Positions 1 to 8,100 of a DNA stretch of 9,629 nt are shown here, piece by piece (position 1 is the stretch's first letter; each line of letters opens with the position of its first letter). Source of the stretch: Kapaibacterium sp038202665 (GTDB lineage: Bacteria > Bacteroidota > Ignavibacteria > Kapaibacteriales > Kapaibacteriaceae). Location of the stretch: NCBI GenBank assembly GCA_038202665.1, contig JBBRES010000094.1:1-9629 (forward strand), given 5' to 3'. The notes beneath the pieces are model-generated. The model saw only the letters and a list, made by a program, of their open reading frames with translations. It did no database searches and was not told the origin of the DNA. Position numbers and translations under genes: made by a program.

Positions 1-1949
1 CGACGACTGTTCTTGCAACAGTCGGAACGGAAAAGGTGACGTACGGCGAAGTCGAACGGGCCTTCCAGAAAAATATGAATCGTCGTCTGACGGCTCTGAA
101 TGCCGTTCCGAAGGACACGGCCTTGGAGTTTCTCCGGCTATACACGAACTATCGCCTCAAGGTCCAGGATGCCAAGGACCGTAGCATGGACAAGGACTCC
201 CTCGTTCGCCGCGACATCGAGAGCAATCGGAAGCTCCTTTCTGAAACGTACTTCTTCGACAAGATGATTGCCGATGTTCGCATCGACGAGCTGGCACGTC
301 GCCGCACTAAAGAGTTGCAGATCGGCATCATTCTTTGCAACGTAAGTGTGAATGGCGCAGGCGACTCTACGCTGAGCGTGGCCAAGGCAAATCGCATTAT
401 CGCTCTGTTGAATGCAGGCGGGAATTTTGAGCAGATTGCCAAGGACTCAAGCGACGATCAAGAAACAGGGCGGAAGGGTGGCACACTTCCCTTCTTAACC
501 GGCGGCACGATCATCAAGGGTGTCGAAGACGCCGTCTACAACATGAAGGTAGGCGAACATTCTAAGTCGCCGGTTCTCTCTCGCTATGGCGCTTTTGTTG
601 TAAAGGTCTACCGCGAAGAACCACGCGAAATGGTGAAGGCACGACACATCCTGCTCACGCCCAAAGAAGGTCGTGATACAGCAGTTACGATCGCTCTTGC
701 AGACTCACTTGTGGCGGTCTTGAACCGTTCGAATTCCGAAGCGCTGTTTGCTCAGCTTGCCGAAAAGTTTTCAGACGACAAGACATCGGGCGCCAAAGGC
801 GGCTTAATGGGTGGCTATTATTCTCGCTCGAGCGGCATCGATGCCAACGGATCAAAGCTCACTCCAGACTTTGAAGAAGCAATGTTTGCCTTGAAGGACG
901 GACAAGTATCGCAGAAGCCACTCAAGACACTCTTCGGTTGGCACATCGTCCGCCGTGATAGCTCGAAGATGCCAGACCTTGTTGCGGAGCGCGACCAAGC
1001 CAAGCGCATTTACCGTCGCATCTTCTTTGAAGGCGACAAGCGTGCACTCCTAGACTCGCTCAAAAATGTCTGGAAGTATGGATGGACGGAACCCGCATAC
1101 TCCCAGTTCGTGGCAAGTGTAGACACAAAGAAGAACACCACGGATACAGGCTGGATCAAGAGCATTCCGTTCGCGCTTCTGCAGCAGAACGTTTATCACT
1201 CCCCACGCGTGAATTATTCAGTAGAACAATTCGCGGATTCTCTCCGCAGGCGTTTGGATATGCGTGGCTACACGCTGAACCGCGCCGGCTTTGAGCGCGG
1301 CATGAATAAGATGACGGATCCGTACTTGATTGATCAAGCAACGGAAGGTCTAGAAAAGCAGTATCCAGACTTTGCGGCACTCATGCAGGAATTCCACGAT
1401 GGCATCTTGCTCTTTAAGGTAGAAGAGCAAGAAGTGTGGAGCAAACTCAGGTTCGATACCATTGACGCACGCACCTACTTTGATAGCACGCGCTCGCGTT
1501 GGATGACAGAGCCACGGTATGTGCTCACAGAGATCTATGTGATCAACGAGTCTCTCGCCAATGATCTACGCGGACGTATTGCCAAGGGCGAAGACATTTC
1601 AACTCTTGCGATGCAATTCACAGAACGCGATGCAATGCGCGAGAAGAGCGGCCTTACCGGACCACTGTCCGCGAAGACCAACAAGCTTGCCGAAAAGGTG
1701 CGCGATATGAACTTGATGCAAGGCAGCATTGCCGGACCATTTGCGATTGACAAGGGCTATGCCATCGTTCGCCTTGAACGCATTGAGCAACCACGTCAGA
1801 AAATGTTTGATGAGGCGATCACAGAAATGGCACCCTCGTATCAAGATCAGCTGCAGAAGCGCCTGCAAGAACAGTGGCTATCGCGCGTTCGCGTCAATCA
1901 CGCTGTCAAAGTTGATACGGCCAACATCAATCGCATTTGGACCAAGTAA
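1..1949 (+). CDS. PpiD/SurA-like periplasmic peptidyl-prolyl isomerase with three parvulin-type domains, 5' truncated
   Basis: The reading frame is open from the first complete codon at position 3 to the TAA at 1947-1949, giving 648 visible residues. The GTG at 36 is not a believable start: the residues before it (VLATVGTEK) continue the usual 'VGxxxIT..E.E' opening of SurA/PpiD chaperones. The true start and a signal peptide or membrane anchor lie upstream of the window. Counting from the GTG codon, the order is a helical N-domain (1-90), parvulin-like domain 1 (about 92-193), parvulin domain 2 (about 199-307), a helical linker, a degenerate parvulin domain 3 (about 494-583) and a helical tail. 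Domain 2 has both family histidines (ARHIL at 202-206, GWHIV at 301-305). Domains 1 and 3 lack them (IGII/GAFVV and TEIYV/GYAIV), so they may bind rather than isomerise. Family role: folding of exported proteins in the periplasm. The gene overlaps the next chaperone gene by one base, so the two are probably one operon. Confidence 0.9.
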   Translation, partial: TTVLATVGTEKVTYGEVERAFQKNMNRRLTALNAVPKDTALEFLRLYTNYRLKVQDAKDRSMDKDSLVRRDIESNRKLLSETYFFDKMIADVRIDELARRRTKELQIGIILCNVSVNGAGDSTLSVAKANRIIALLNAGGNFEQIAKDSSDDQETGRKGGTLPFLTGGTIIKGVEDAVYNMKVGEHSKSPVLSRYGAFVVKVYREEPREMVKARHILLTPKEGRDTAVTIALADSLVAVLNRSNSEALFAQLAEKFSDDKTSGAKGGLMGGYYSRSSGIDANGSKLTPDFEEAMFALKDGQVSQKPLKTLFGWHIVRRDSSKMPDLVAERDQAKRIYRRIFFEGDKRALLDSLKNVWKYGWTEPAYSQFVASVDTKKNTTDTGWIKSIPFALLQQNVYHSPRVNYSVEQFADSLRRRLDMRGYTLNRAGFERGMNKMTDPYLIDQATEGLEKQYPDFAALMQEFHDGILLFKVEEQEVWSKLRFDTIDARTYFDSTRSRWMTEPRYVLTEIYVINESLANDLRGRIAKGEDISTLAMQFTERDAMREKSGLTGPLSAKTNKLAEKVRDMNLMQGSIAGPFAIDKGYAIVRLERIEQPRQKMFDEAITEMAPSYQDQLQKRLQEQWLSRVRVNHAVKVDTANINRIWTK

Positions 1950-3244
1950 TGCGCAAAACAATCTCCACTGCCTTTCTCCTTGCCGCCATCCTTTCAGGTG
2001 GTGCGATGCATGTGCTTGCACAAGACGGTGCATCAATGGAGAAGATCGTCGCCGTTGTAGGGAAGGACATCATCCTGAAGTCCGACGTCGATGGGCAGGT
2101 GCAGATATTCACGCAACAGAACCCTACTGCCAAATCGAATGATACGGAGCTACGGCAGAAGGTGCTCGACATGCTGATCAACGAGCGCTTGATTGTCACG
2201 AAGGCCACCGAAGACTCCATTGATGTGACGGACGAAGAGGTGACGCAGCAGATGGAGTATCAGATCTCGATGTTGGCGCAGCAGTTTGGATCGGAGCAAC
2301 GCATCGAACAAGTGTATGGTATGTCGATGGCCCGCATCCGCCGCGAGTTTCGCGACGAGATCCGTAAACAGTTGTTGGGTCAGAAAATGCGTCAACAAAA
2401 GTTCGCCAACGTGAAGGCGAACCGTGTAGACGTAGAAGGTTTTTACGATCGGTACAAAGACTCGTTGAAGGCCATTCCGCCGCGTGTGCAGCTTGCTCAC
2501 ATTGTGAAGTATATCAAGCCTTCCGACACACAGAAGAAGGAAGCACTCGAGTTGTCGAAGCGCATTCGCGACTCTGTAATCGCCGGTGGTTCGTTTGGAG
2601 ATTTCGCACGTCGCTACAGTGCAGACCCTGGTACTGCACAACATGGTGGCGACCTTGGCTTTGTTGAGAAGGGCAAACTCATGCCCTCCTATGAGTCCGC
2701 CGCTTTTGCACTTCAGCCAGGAGAGATATCTCAGCCTGTCGAAACGCCTTTTGGTTTTCACGTGATACAGCTCATCGAGAAAACGCCTACCACGATTAAC
2801 ACGAGACATGTACTTCTTCGTGTAGGCCAGACGGAGGACGACAAGAAAAAGGCAAGTGACTTCTTGCTCGACCTCAAAACTCGAGTAGAGAACGGCGCAT
2901 CATTTGAAGAACTTGCAAAGCAGTATTCCGAAGAGAAGGAAACGCAAGGCTTTGGTGGCGCTATGGGTGACATCGAGATCGCACGTCTACCGGACGAAAT
3001 GCGCACCATCGTCACGGAGATGAATGATGGCGGAGTAAGCGCACCGCTGCCATACGCAGCAGACCCAACGAAGCCAGGCTTCCACATCCTGTATCGGAAG
3101 CGCATCATCATCGAACACAAGCCTACGCTTGAAGAAGATTACAAGGTTATCGAGCAATTGGCTACGGCAGAGAAGACGCGTCGGTTAGAAGCCGAATGGA
3201 TCCAGGATCTTCGAAAGACGATGTATTGGGAGATTCGGAACTAA
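1949..3244 (+). CDS. surA: SurA-like periplasmic chaperone / peptidyl-prolyl isomerase
   Basis: The protein has 431 aa, very close to the length of E. coli SurA (428). The ATG at 1949 is chosen because it overlaps the upstream stop as TAATG and opens directly into a signal peptide (residues 1-24, cleavage VLA|QD). A TTG start four codons upstream (1937) is possible but would add nothing useful. Domains: a SurA-type N-terminal helical domain (about 30-170, opening with KIVAVVGKDIILKSDVD), parvulin domain 1 (about 178-276, LAHIV and GFHVIQL) and parvulin domain 2 (about 283-387, TRHVLL and GFHILYR), then a C-terminal helix (about 392-425) of the kind that packs back on the N-domain. Both parvulin domains keep both conserved histidines. 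Known family role: carries unfolded outer-membrane proteins through the periplasm to the BAM complex. No Shine-Dalgarno motif is visible, so translation probably depends on coupling to the upstream gene. Confidence 0.93.
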   Translation: MRKTISTAFLLAAILSGGAMHVLAQDGASMEKIVAVVGKDIILKSDVDGQVQIFTQQNPTAKSNDTELRQKVLDMLINERLIVTKATEDSIDVTDEEVTQQMEYQISMLAQQFGSEQRIEQVYGMSMARIRREFRDEIRKQLLGQKMRQQKFANVKANRVDVEGFYDRYKDSLKAIPPRVQLAHIVKYIKPSDTQKKEALELSKRIRDSVIAGGSFGDFARRYSADPGTAQHGGDLGFVEKGKLMPSYESAAFALQPGEISQPVETPFGFHVIQLIEKTPTTINTRHVLLRVGQTEDDKKKASDFLLDLKTRVENGASFEELAKQYSEEKETQGFGGAMGDIEIARLPDEMRTIVTEMNDGGVSAPLPYAADPTKPGFHILYRKRIIIEHKPTLEEDYKVIEQLATAEKTRRLEAEWIQDLRKTMYWEIRN

Positions 3245-3249
3245 GCGCA

Positions 3250-5214
3250 TTACCAGCTCTTCGAGATCGTTCCGCGGAAGATCACTTCCTTGTACGAACC
3301 ACCTAATACAGGTGGCGTAACTAATTCATTGAAGATGTTGCGCTCAACGCGCAGATCAATCACCGCGAATTCGCCTAGCGGCAACGACGTAGCAAGAAAG
3401 AAACCAGCGCGCGTGCCGTTTAGTGCATCGAACGCAAGATTAAGTCCTGCGCTATTGCTCCACGTTTCCAGTGCCATGTAGCTACCGCTGAAGTCAACCG
3501 TTACGATGTCGTTCGCTGCCTGTGCTGTTGCATTCTGCGTGATGTAACCAAGTCCGGCCGTGAGACTGAGTGGGAAGACGAAGCCAATCGTCTGCGTTCC
3601 GTTGATCTGCAACACACTGTAGTCTGCAACATTCTTGCGCGTGATGCTCGACTGATATCCAACAGACAGACCGCTATTCGCACTCAGATCTCCAATGCGA
3701 TACGCATAACCCGAAGAAGCATTGAGTAAGGTGGCATGGTTGCTGAGTTGATACAACGTATCGGTGGCGTTGTTCTCTTGCACATACGGAGAGTACGACA
3801 CGCGCAAGAACGGAAGCTTTCGGATGTTCAATCCAATAGTTGCGCCAAGCGACGTAAGAGTAGACGTGCTGCGCTTAAACGGAATCAGATTGTCGCGATC
3901 TCTGCGGTAGAAAAGTCCTGCGGTGAATTGTCGACTAAAGAACGACTGGTCCACTCGCACATCGTAACGGAACAAATCTGTACGAAGATTAGGTGCCCCC
4001 ATAGATCTATAGCCTGAGCCAATTCGTCGCACAGACGCGTTGAATTTTGTACCAGTACTTCGAACGTTCACAACAGTTTGGGCCGTTGCGGCCCAATCGA
4101 AGTACGACGAAACATTTGAGTCGACTGCAGTCAATAGAAACGGCGGAACGGAACTAGAGTTAAACTGCGGGGCGTTCAAATCGCTGACGGTGAGCGACGC
4201 GTTCGCTTCAGCTTGCAACGTCCAGATGCCCGGAATTGGGTCGACCTTGAAGTCGAGTCCACCCACCATGTTCTTCTGTGGAGCCAGCGCTGAGTTCGTA
4301 TCCGAGAACGAAATGCTACTCTTATCATCCACGCCATACATTCCCGTGATGTAGACATGTTCTCCATCTCTGCGTCCAACGCCGATCTTTGCGCTATAGA
4401 TATCACGCCCGTAGTAAGACTGATCGTATGACTGATACAACCCGGAGTCTGTTCGTACGGTGTCTAGGCGTAGGAGCGGTCGCTGCGTGGTGCCCTCTGC
4501 GAGATGGATATAGAACCAACCCGGATTCCACTCCAAACTCGCGCCCGTAAGTCGTACGCCGCTGATCGTGAGCGGAGAGAAAATCGGGAACACCGTACCA
4601 ACGCCGATTGTGGGGAAGTGCGACATCACTTCTTCGACGTCCGACATCAGCCCGAGTCCCTGAAGAGCGTCTGTATAGTTCGTGATATCGTTGCCCGACA
4701 CATCACGCATCGCTTCCAATTGATGCATGGATTCGAGCTCTTTAAATCGTTCGGGGTCTGCGTTCTTCAGAGAGTCTTTGACGGTGTCGTAGTTCTGCAA
4801 CAACTCACCAAACTCACTCCGTGCATAGTCTTCGAGCGCCTTCGTTGCACGTGCTGTAACGATGCGTTTCACTTCGTCTGGATTCAAGGTAAACGAGAAT
4901 GCGTTGATCTCTTGTTGCAGTCCTTGTTGCTCGCTCGATAGCAACAGGTTCACCGTAAGTGGTACGCCATAGAAGCTCACGGTTGGATTCATTTCCATGC
5001 GCCATAGGTCTGCAGGGCGCTGACTAAACGACCCTTGTCTGTTCGCAGATTGGCCATACAACCGGTACCCGCCGGTGACGGTGACAGGCGCCGCGCCCTT
5101 TGCACTTCCTAGTTGAAAGAAGTCTTGTGAATGCACGACCGTGCCTCCGGCGCAAAGCACGAGAAGGACGAACCAGTATGCAATGATCGAATGACGCAGA
5201 GAAACAACAATCAT
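3250..5214 (-). CDS. Outer-membrane beta-barrel protein with helical insert, function unknown
   Basis: The protein has 654 aa. It starts with a signal peptide (residues 1-29, hydrophobic LVLCAGG core, cleavage VHS|QD); LVLC is a poor lipobox because Leu sits before Cys. The mature part is rich in alternating polar/aromatic beta-strands, especially from about 200 to the end, and finishes ...TISKSW with a C-terminal aromatic, as many outer-membrane barrels do. Residues 43-110 are also beta-rich. Residues 112-199 are charged and helical, suggesting a plug or periplasmic insert. A block near 205-240 (FPIFSPLTISGVRLTGASLE, then NPGWFYIHLAEG) recalls, from memory, a large Bacteroidota barrel family with 'SPYTLAGHTFLGAG.EL.PG' at the same place; this was not checked by alignment. 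The ATG overlaps the stop of the upstream gene as ATGA and has no ribosome site of its own, so translation is probably coupled to the RCC1 gene. Substrate and function are unknown. Confidence 0.8.
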   Translation of the reverse strand: MIVVSLRHSIIAYWFVLLVLCAGGTVVHSQDFFQLGSAKGAAPVTVTGGYRLYGQSANRQGSFSQRPADLWRMEMNPTVSFYGVPLTVNLLLSSEQQGLQQEINAFSFTLNPDEVKRIVTARATKALEDYARSEFGELLQNYDTVKDSLKNADPERFKELESMHQLEAMRDVSGNDITNYTDALQGLGLMSDVEEVMSHFPTIGVGTVFPIFSPLTISGVRLTGASLEWNPGWFYIHLAEGTTQRPLLRLDTVRTDSGLYQSYDQSYYGRDIYSAKIGVGRRDGEHVYITGMYGVDDKSSISFSDTNSALAPQKNMVGGLDFKVDPIPGIWTLQAEANASLTVSDLNAPQFNSSSVPPFLLTAVDSNVSSYFDWAATAQTVVNVRSTGTKFNASVRRIGSGYRSMGAPNLRTDLFRYDVRVDQSFFSRQFTAGLFYRRDRDNLIPFKRSTSTLTSLGATIGLNIRKLPFLRVSYSPYVQENNATDTLYQLSNHATLLNASSGYAYRIGDLSANSGLSVGYQSSITRKNVADYSVLQINGTQTIGFVFPLSLTAGLGYITQNATAQAANDIVTVDFSGSYMALETWSNSAGLNLAFDALNGTRAGFFLATSLPLGEFAVIDLRVERNIFNELVTPPVLGGSYKEVIFRGTISKSW

Positions 5215-8066
5215 GGGGCAGCGAGTTTTTCTACACGAGTAGGACCAAGTGGCAGATCGAGAAGTGACGTGGTCAAGGATTCTGTGCTTCCATCGCCAAG
5301 CTGACCGTAGGCATCATCACCCCACGTCCACAAACTTCCATCGGTACGAACGGCAAGAGCATGTGCCCCGCCCCCTTCAATTCCTTGCACACCATCGATG
5401 CGTCCGACTTTCGTTGGAACGTACCGACAGATTCGCGTGCCATCGCCAAGTGTGCCGAGCACGTTGTTACCCCAGGCCCACACATTTCCGAGCGAATCCA
5501 CGGCAAGCGAGAACGTGCTCCCGGCAGAGATGGCGCGAATGGAGGAAGGGAGACCGGCAACGTACACTGGTTTGTATGAGTCCTTCGTTGTTCCATCGCC
5601 AAGCTGCCCGCTCGCGTTGCCACCAAGAGTAAAGACGCGGCCTTGCAAGTCAAGGATCATCGTATGGAAGTCTCCGCACGAGATGGCCTTTGCACGCAAC
5701 CGTCCGTCCTTGATCATTGAGGTGCCACCGCCTGGAAGCTGCACAGGTACTGGCATGTAGGCGAGATCTGGGTCGATGCCGATTTGTCCGTAACTATTGT
5801 TACCCCACAAATAGACGAGTCCGGATTTCCCTACCGCCCCAGAGTGCGCTGCACCACACGATACCTGCACCATCGGTTCTTTGAAGAGTGTATTCTTTAC
5901 AGGCTCGTTCGGATGCCAAACGCTGGCTACTTGTCCAGTTGTAGGATTCAACACGAACGTCCATAGCAGTCCTGCTTCTCCCGACCGATTATAGCCCCAC
6001 GAATAAAGCTCACCATTCTTCGTAATGGCCGCAGAGTTACGCATTCCGGTGCTCACTTGCACGCAGTTCAACAAGTTCACGGCTGTCGGATCTGCATGAT
6101 CTGCGTAGTCGCTCGTACCAAGCTGACCGTAGTCGTTCAGTCCCCACGATTGTACTTTTCCATCCTTCGTACTCACGATGGAGTGCGACATACCCGCGGC
6201 AATCGAATTCAATTCCTTGATCTCGATATGCACTGGCTCCGGCACGATAGACGGTGATCCCTTTTGAACGCGTTTGTTGTCGTTACTTCCCCATCCCCAC
6301 AACGTGTTCTTTACGTTCAAGGCCGTAAGCGCGAACTTCGAAATCGCCTGCGTGTATTCGGGCGCCATGCTCAACGTCATCAAGTCAAAGTTTCCATCAG
6401 ACTCAGAAGTTGGAGCCGACGCGAGCGTGGCCTTTGTGGCCGTAAGCGACCTACCTTTCGTCATCACACTCATGTCTGTGATCATCACGCCGTCAGAAAG
6501 CGAAACCCGCTTATCCCGTAGCGCTGATACGTCGTTCGTAAACTGTGTGCGCGTTTTTGCAGGAGGTTTCTCTTCTGGCGTTACAGCAAGCGAGTGGCGT
6601 TCTCCTGCGGCCATGATCATGACTGGCAGCTTCACCGTGTCTTTCCGTTCGGCGTCAAAGAACAGGAACTTATCGACGTTCACGTGTGCCAATTTCGACT
6701 GATCAATAATCAACACGCGGGCCGATCGGTTCACATACTTCGTAAGGTCCCACTCAAAAGCGACAAGCCGATCGGATGTTGACGACTTCTTCGTGCGGTC
6801 TTCCGCTCTGCCGGTGCTGAATGCCACGTAGTATTCACGCTCGATGCCCGGCACTTTCCTTGTTTCAAGTTTCAGAGTGTCTTTGGCGAGCTTCTCAATC
6901 AAGAACTCAACAGCACATGATCTGTCGTTGGCACCACCATACAGAAAACTCACGGTAGTGTTCTTCAATTGGAATTCTTCGGAGACGGCTTGCCCGAGTG
7001 CTGCCTCTCCAAGACCCGGTGCGAACGACGTTACCCACCAATCGATGTGGTGACCGAGATTTCCAAAGACAGGGTGCGGGCCTTTCTGTGGTTGCGAATA
7101 CATTGCATCGCCACTCACAATCCAGCACGCCATTGAACCCACTTCAAAATCCCAATTCTCTCCCGGACACGATGGCGTTACCGGGAAGAAGGTGCCCCCT
7201 GCCGCAGTGATCTTTGCTCCTACTTCATCATCCTTCGGCACTTCCATCGGCTGATACGTGAACCACCATATCTCGCTTTCACCGAGCACAACGGGCAGTC
7301 GCGTGGCATTCTCGATCGACGAGACCATCCACGCATACTTGTGCTTGACTTCAAAAGCGCGAGAAGAAACCGGGTATTGGAACACCGTTCTGTTCAGTGA
7401 CTGCACAGACATGAAGGCGGGGTTGCGCTGCATCGCATCGAAGGGCGTTTGATTCGCAAACACCTCTACAATCTTGAGCGTATAGGTAATGCGTTGTTGT
7501 GGGGATGGTGGCACGGACGGCATCCAGGAAAACACCGGCAGTCTGTCCATCACCTCCGACTCATCGGGTGGCGCAATCAGGATAGGAATCGTAAGTCGAT
7601 TAATGGTCACGAACTTACAGTCACGTCCAACGATCTGCTCATTCTCTGCCAACAGCGCCTCTACACATATTGTGTAGTCGCCTGTTGGCATGAGGCCTGT
7701 GCGAAGGAGAGCGTCTTGGTAGGTTTTGTTCGACTCGTTGACCTTGATTGGCTGCACGATGGAGCCCGTCACGACAGTCCTCCCTGGAGGGACCTCGAAG
7801 ATCCTCGTGTCCACGTCTGCAATAATCCCATCCGGAATCGATGTTTCCTCTGCCGTGCCATGCAGCATGATCCGCACCGGCTTCCCTGAACGATTGTTGA
7901 GTTCTACTTTCCAGAAATCCGCTACGCGTAGTTGATTGGGCGGAGGTTGCGTAAGCTTCACGTCCACTACATCCTGAGAAAGCACAGGAAGTGTTAGAAA
8001 AGCCGCAAGGGCGGCAAGGATGAGTGCGCGACGGTAAAAGAGCGCACGTGCAAACAGCGTCGGCAT
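5211..8066 (-). CDS. Secreted multidomain protein: N-terminal beta-rich region, jelly-roll-like module, C-terminal RCC1 propeller
   Basis: The protein has 951 aa from the ATG at 8066. That start has a GAGGTG ribosome site at 8076-8071; a GTG at 8078 would overlap the site. Residues 1-31 are a signal peptide (RR, a leucine/alanine core, cleavage VLS|QD). Residues 32-275 are beta-rich with GLMPTGDYTICVEA (124-137), PILIAPPDESEV and LPVFSWMP (161-183) and YAWMV (244-248). This order resembles fibronectin-III/TANFOR-type N-termini of Bacteroidota surface proteins (from memory, tentative). Residues about 301-471 look like the jelly-roll module seen in some secreted glycosidases and surface proteins: NWDFEVGSMACWIVSGDA (304-321), SFLYGGANDRSCAVEFLIE (373-391), a WDL and DQSKLAHVNVDKF (455-467). 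Residues 486-951 form an RCC1-like propeller: six complete repeats plus one split repeat. There is no recognisable type IX secretion C-terminal domain. The start of the barrel gene overlaps this stop, so the two products probably act together at the cell surface. The molecular function is not recognised. Confidence 0.87.
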   Translation of the reverse strand: MPTLFARALFYRRALILAALAAFLTLPVLSQDVVDVKLTQPPPNQLRVADFWKVELNNRSGKPVRIMLHGTAEETSIPDGIIADVDTRIFEVPPGRTVVTGSIVQPIKVNESNKTYQDALLRTGLMPTGDYTICVEALLAENEQIVGRDCKFVTINRLTIPILIAPPDESEVMDRLPVFSWMPSVPPSPQQRITYTLKIVEVFANQTPFDAMQRNPAFMSVQSLNRTVFQYPVSSRAFEVKHKYAWMVSSIENATRLPVVLGESEIWWFTYQPMEVPKDDEVGAKITAAGGTFFPVTPSCPGENWDFEVGSMACWIVSGDAMYSQPQKGPHPVFGNLGHHIDWWVTSFAPGLGEAALGQAVSEEFQLKNTTVSFLYGGANDRSCAVEFLIEKLAKDTLKLETRKVPGIEREYYVAFSTGRAEDRTKKSSTSDRLVAFEWDLTKYVNRSARVLIIDQSKLAHVNVDKFLFFDAERKDTVKLPVMIMAAGERHSLAVTPEEKPPAKTRTQFTNDVSALRDKRVSLSDGVMITDMSVMTKGRSLTATKATLASAPTSESDGNFDLMTLSMAPEYTQAISKFALTALNVKNTLWGWGSNDNKRVQKGSPSIVPEPVHIEIKELNSIAAGMSHSIVSTKDGKVQSWGLNDYGQLGTSDYADHADPTAVNLLNCVQVSTGMRNSAAITKNGELYSWGYNRSGEAGLLWTFVLNPTTGQVASVWHPNEPVKNTLFKEPMVQVSCGAAHSGAVGKSGLVYLWGNNSYGQIGIDPDLAYMPVPVQLPGGGTSMIKDGRLRAKAISCGDFHTMILDLQGRVFTLGGNASGQLGDGTTKDSYKPVYVAGLPSSIRAISAGSTFSLAVDSLGNVWAWGNNVLGTLGDGTRICRYVPTKVGRIDGVQGIEGGGAHALAVRTDGSLWTWGDDAYGQLGDGSTESLTTSLLDLPLGPTRVEKLAAP
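5295..6200 (-). repeat. Six tandem RCC1 repeats (protein-level)
   Basis: In the 951-aa protein, six 28-residue cores follow the RCC1 pattern (A/S)xGxxHSxAxxxxGxxxxWGxNxxGQLG at residues 623-650, 672-699, 736-763, 796-823, 847-874 and 897-924. At DNA level they are strongly diverged except for the LGDG(T/S) turn, where the + strand shows CCATCGCCAAG at 5290-5300, 5440-5450 and 5593-5603. They are old repeats, not a recent duplication. Spacing between cores is 49-64 residues, as expected for propeller blades. Together with a split first blade (486-496 and 590-596) this makes seven blades, the usual number in RCC1 and in the bacterial beta-lactamase inhibitor BLIP-II. Confidence 0.9.
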
Positions 8067-8070
8067 GACG

Positions 8071-8076
8071 CACCTC
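8071..8076 (-). promoter_or_regulatory. Ribosome binding site deciding the RCC1-gene start
   Basis: The minus strand reads GAGGTG, then CGTC, then ATG (8066-8064). The GAGG core is six bases from the ATG, which favours this ATG over the in-frame GTG at 8078, whose codon overlaps the ribosome site. Confidence 0.55.
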
Positions 8077-8100
8077 ACGATGTTTTTTTTTAAACCCGGT

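Noticed and set aside
36..38. GTG at 36 as the real start of the first gene
   Set aside because: The frame is open upstream to the window edge and the upstream residues match the conserved opening of SurA/PpiD N-domains.
2150..2809. 219-codon open frame on the minus strand
   Set aside because: It lies fully antisense to the SurA-like gene, whose domains are unmistakable; the translated product has an improbable Arg/His/Leu-rich composition and no motif.
3270..3279. Perfect palindrome TTCCGCGGAA near the convergent junction, as a possible terminator or operator
   Set aside because: It has no loop and no following T-run, lies inside the barrel gene, and a 10-base palindrome in 9.6 kb is not remarkable.
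3250..5214. Barrel protein as a lipoprotein (LVLC near residue 21)
   Set aside because: Leu directly before Cys does not fit a lipobox, and a good signal peptidase I site (VHS|QD) follows.
5290..5606. CCATCGCCAAG repeated three times at ~150-base intervals, as a possible repeat array
   Set aside because: It encodes the conserved LGDG turn of RCC1 blades; the sequence between copies is coding and the spacing is that of the blades.
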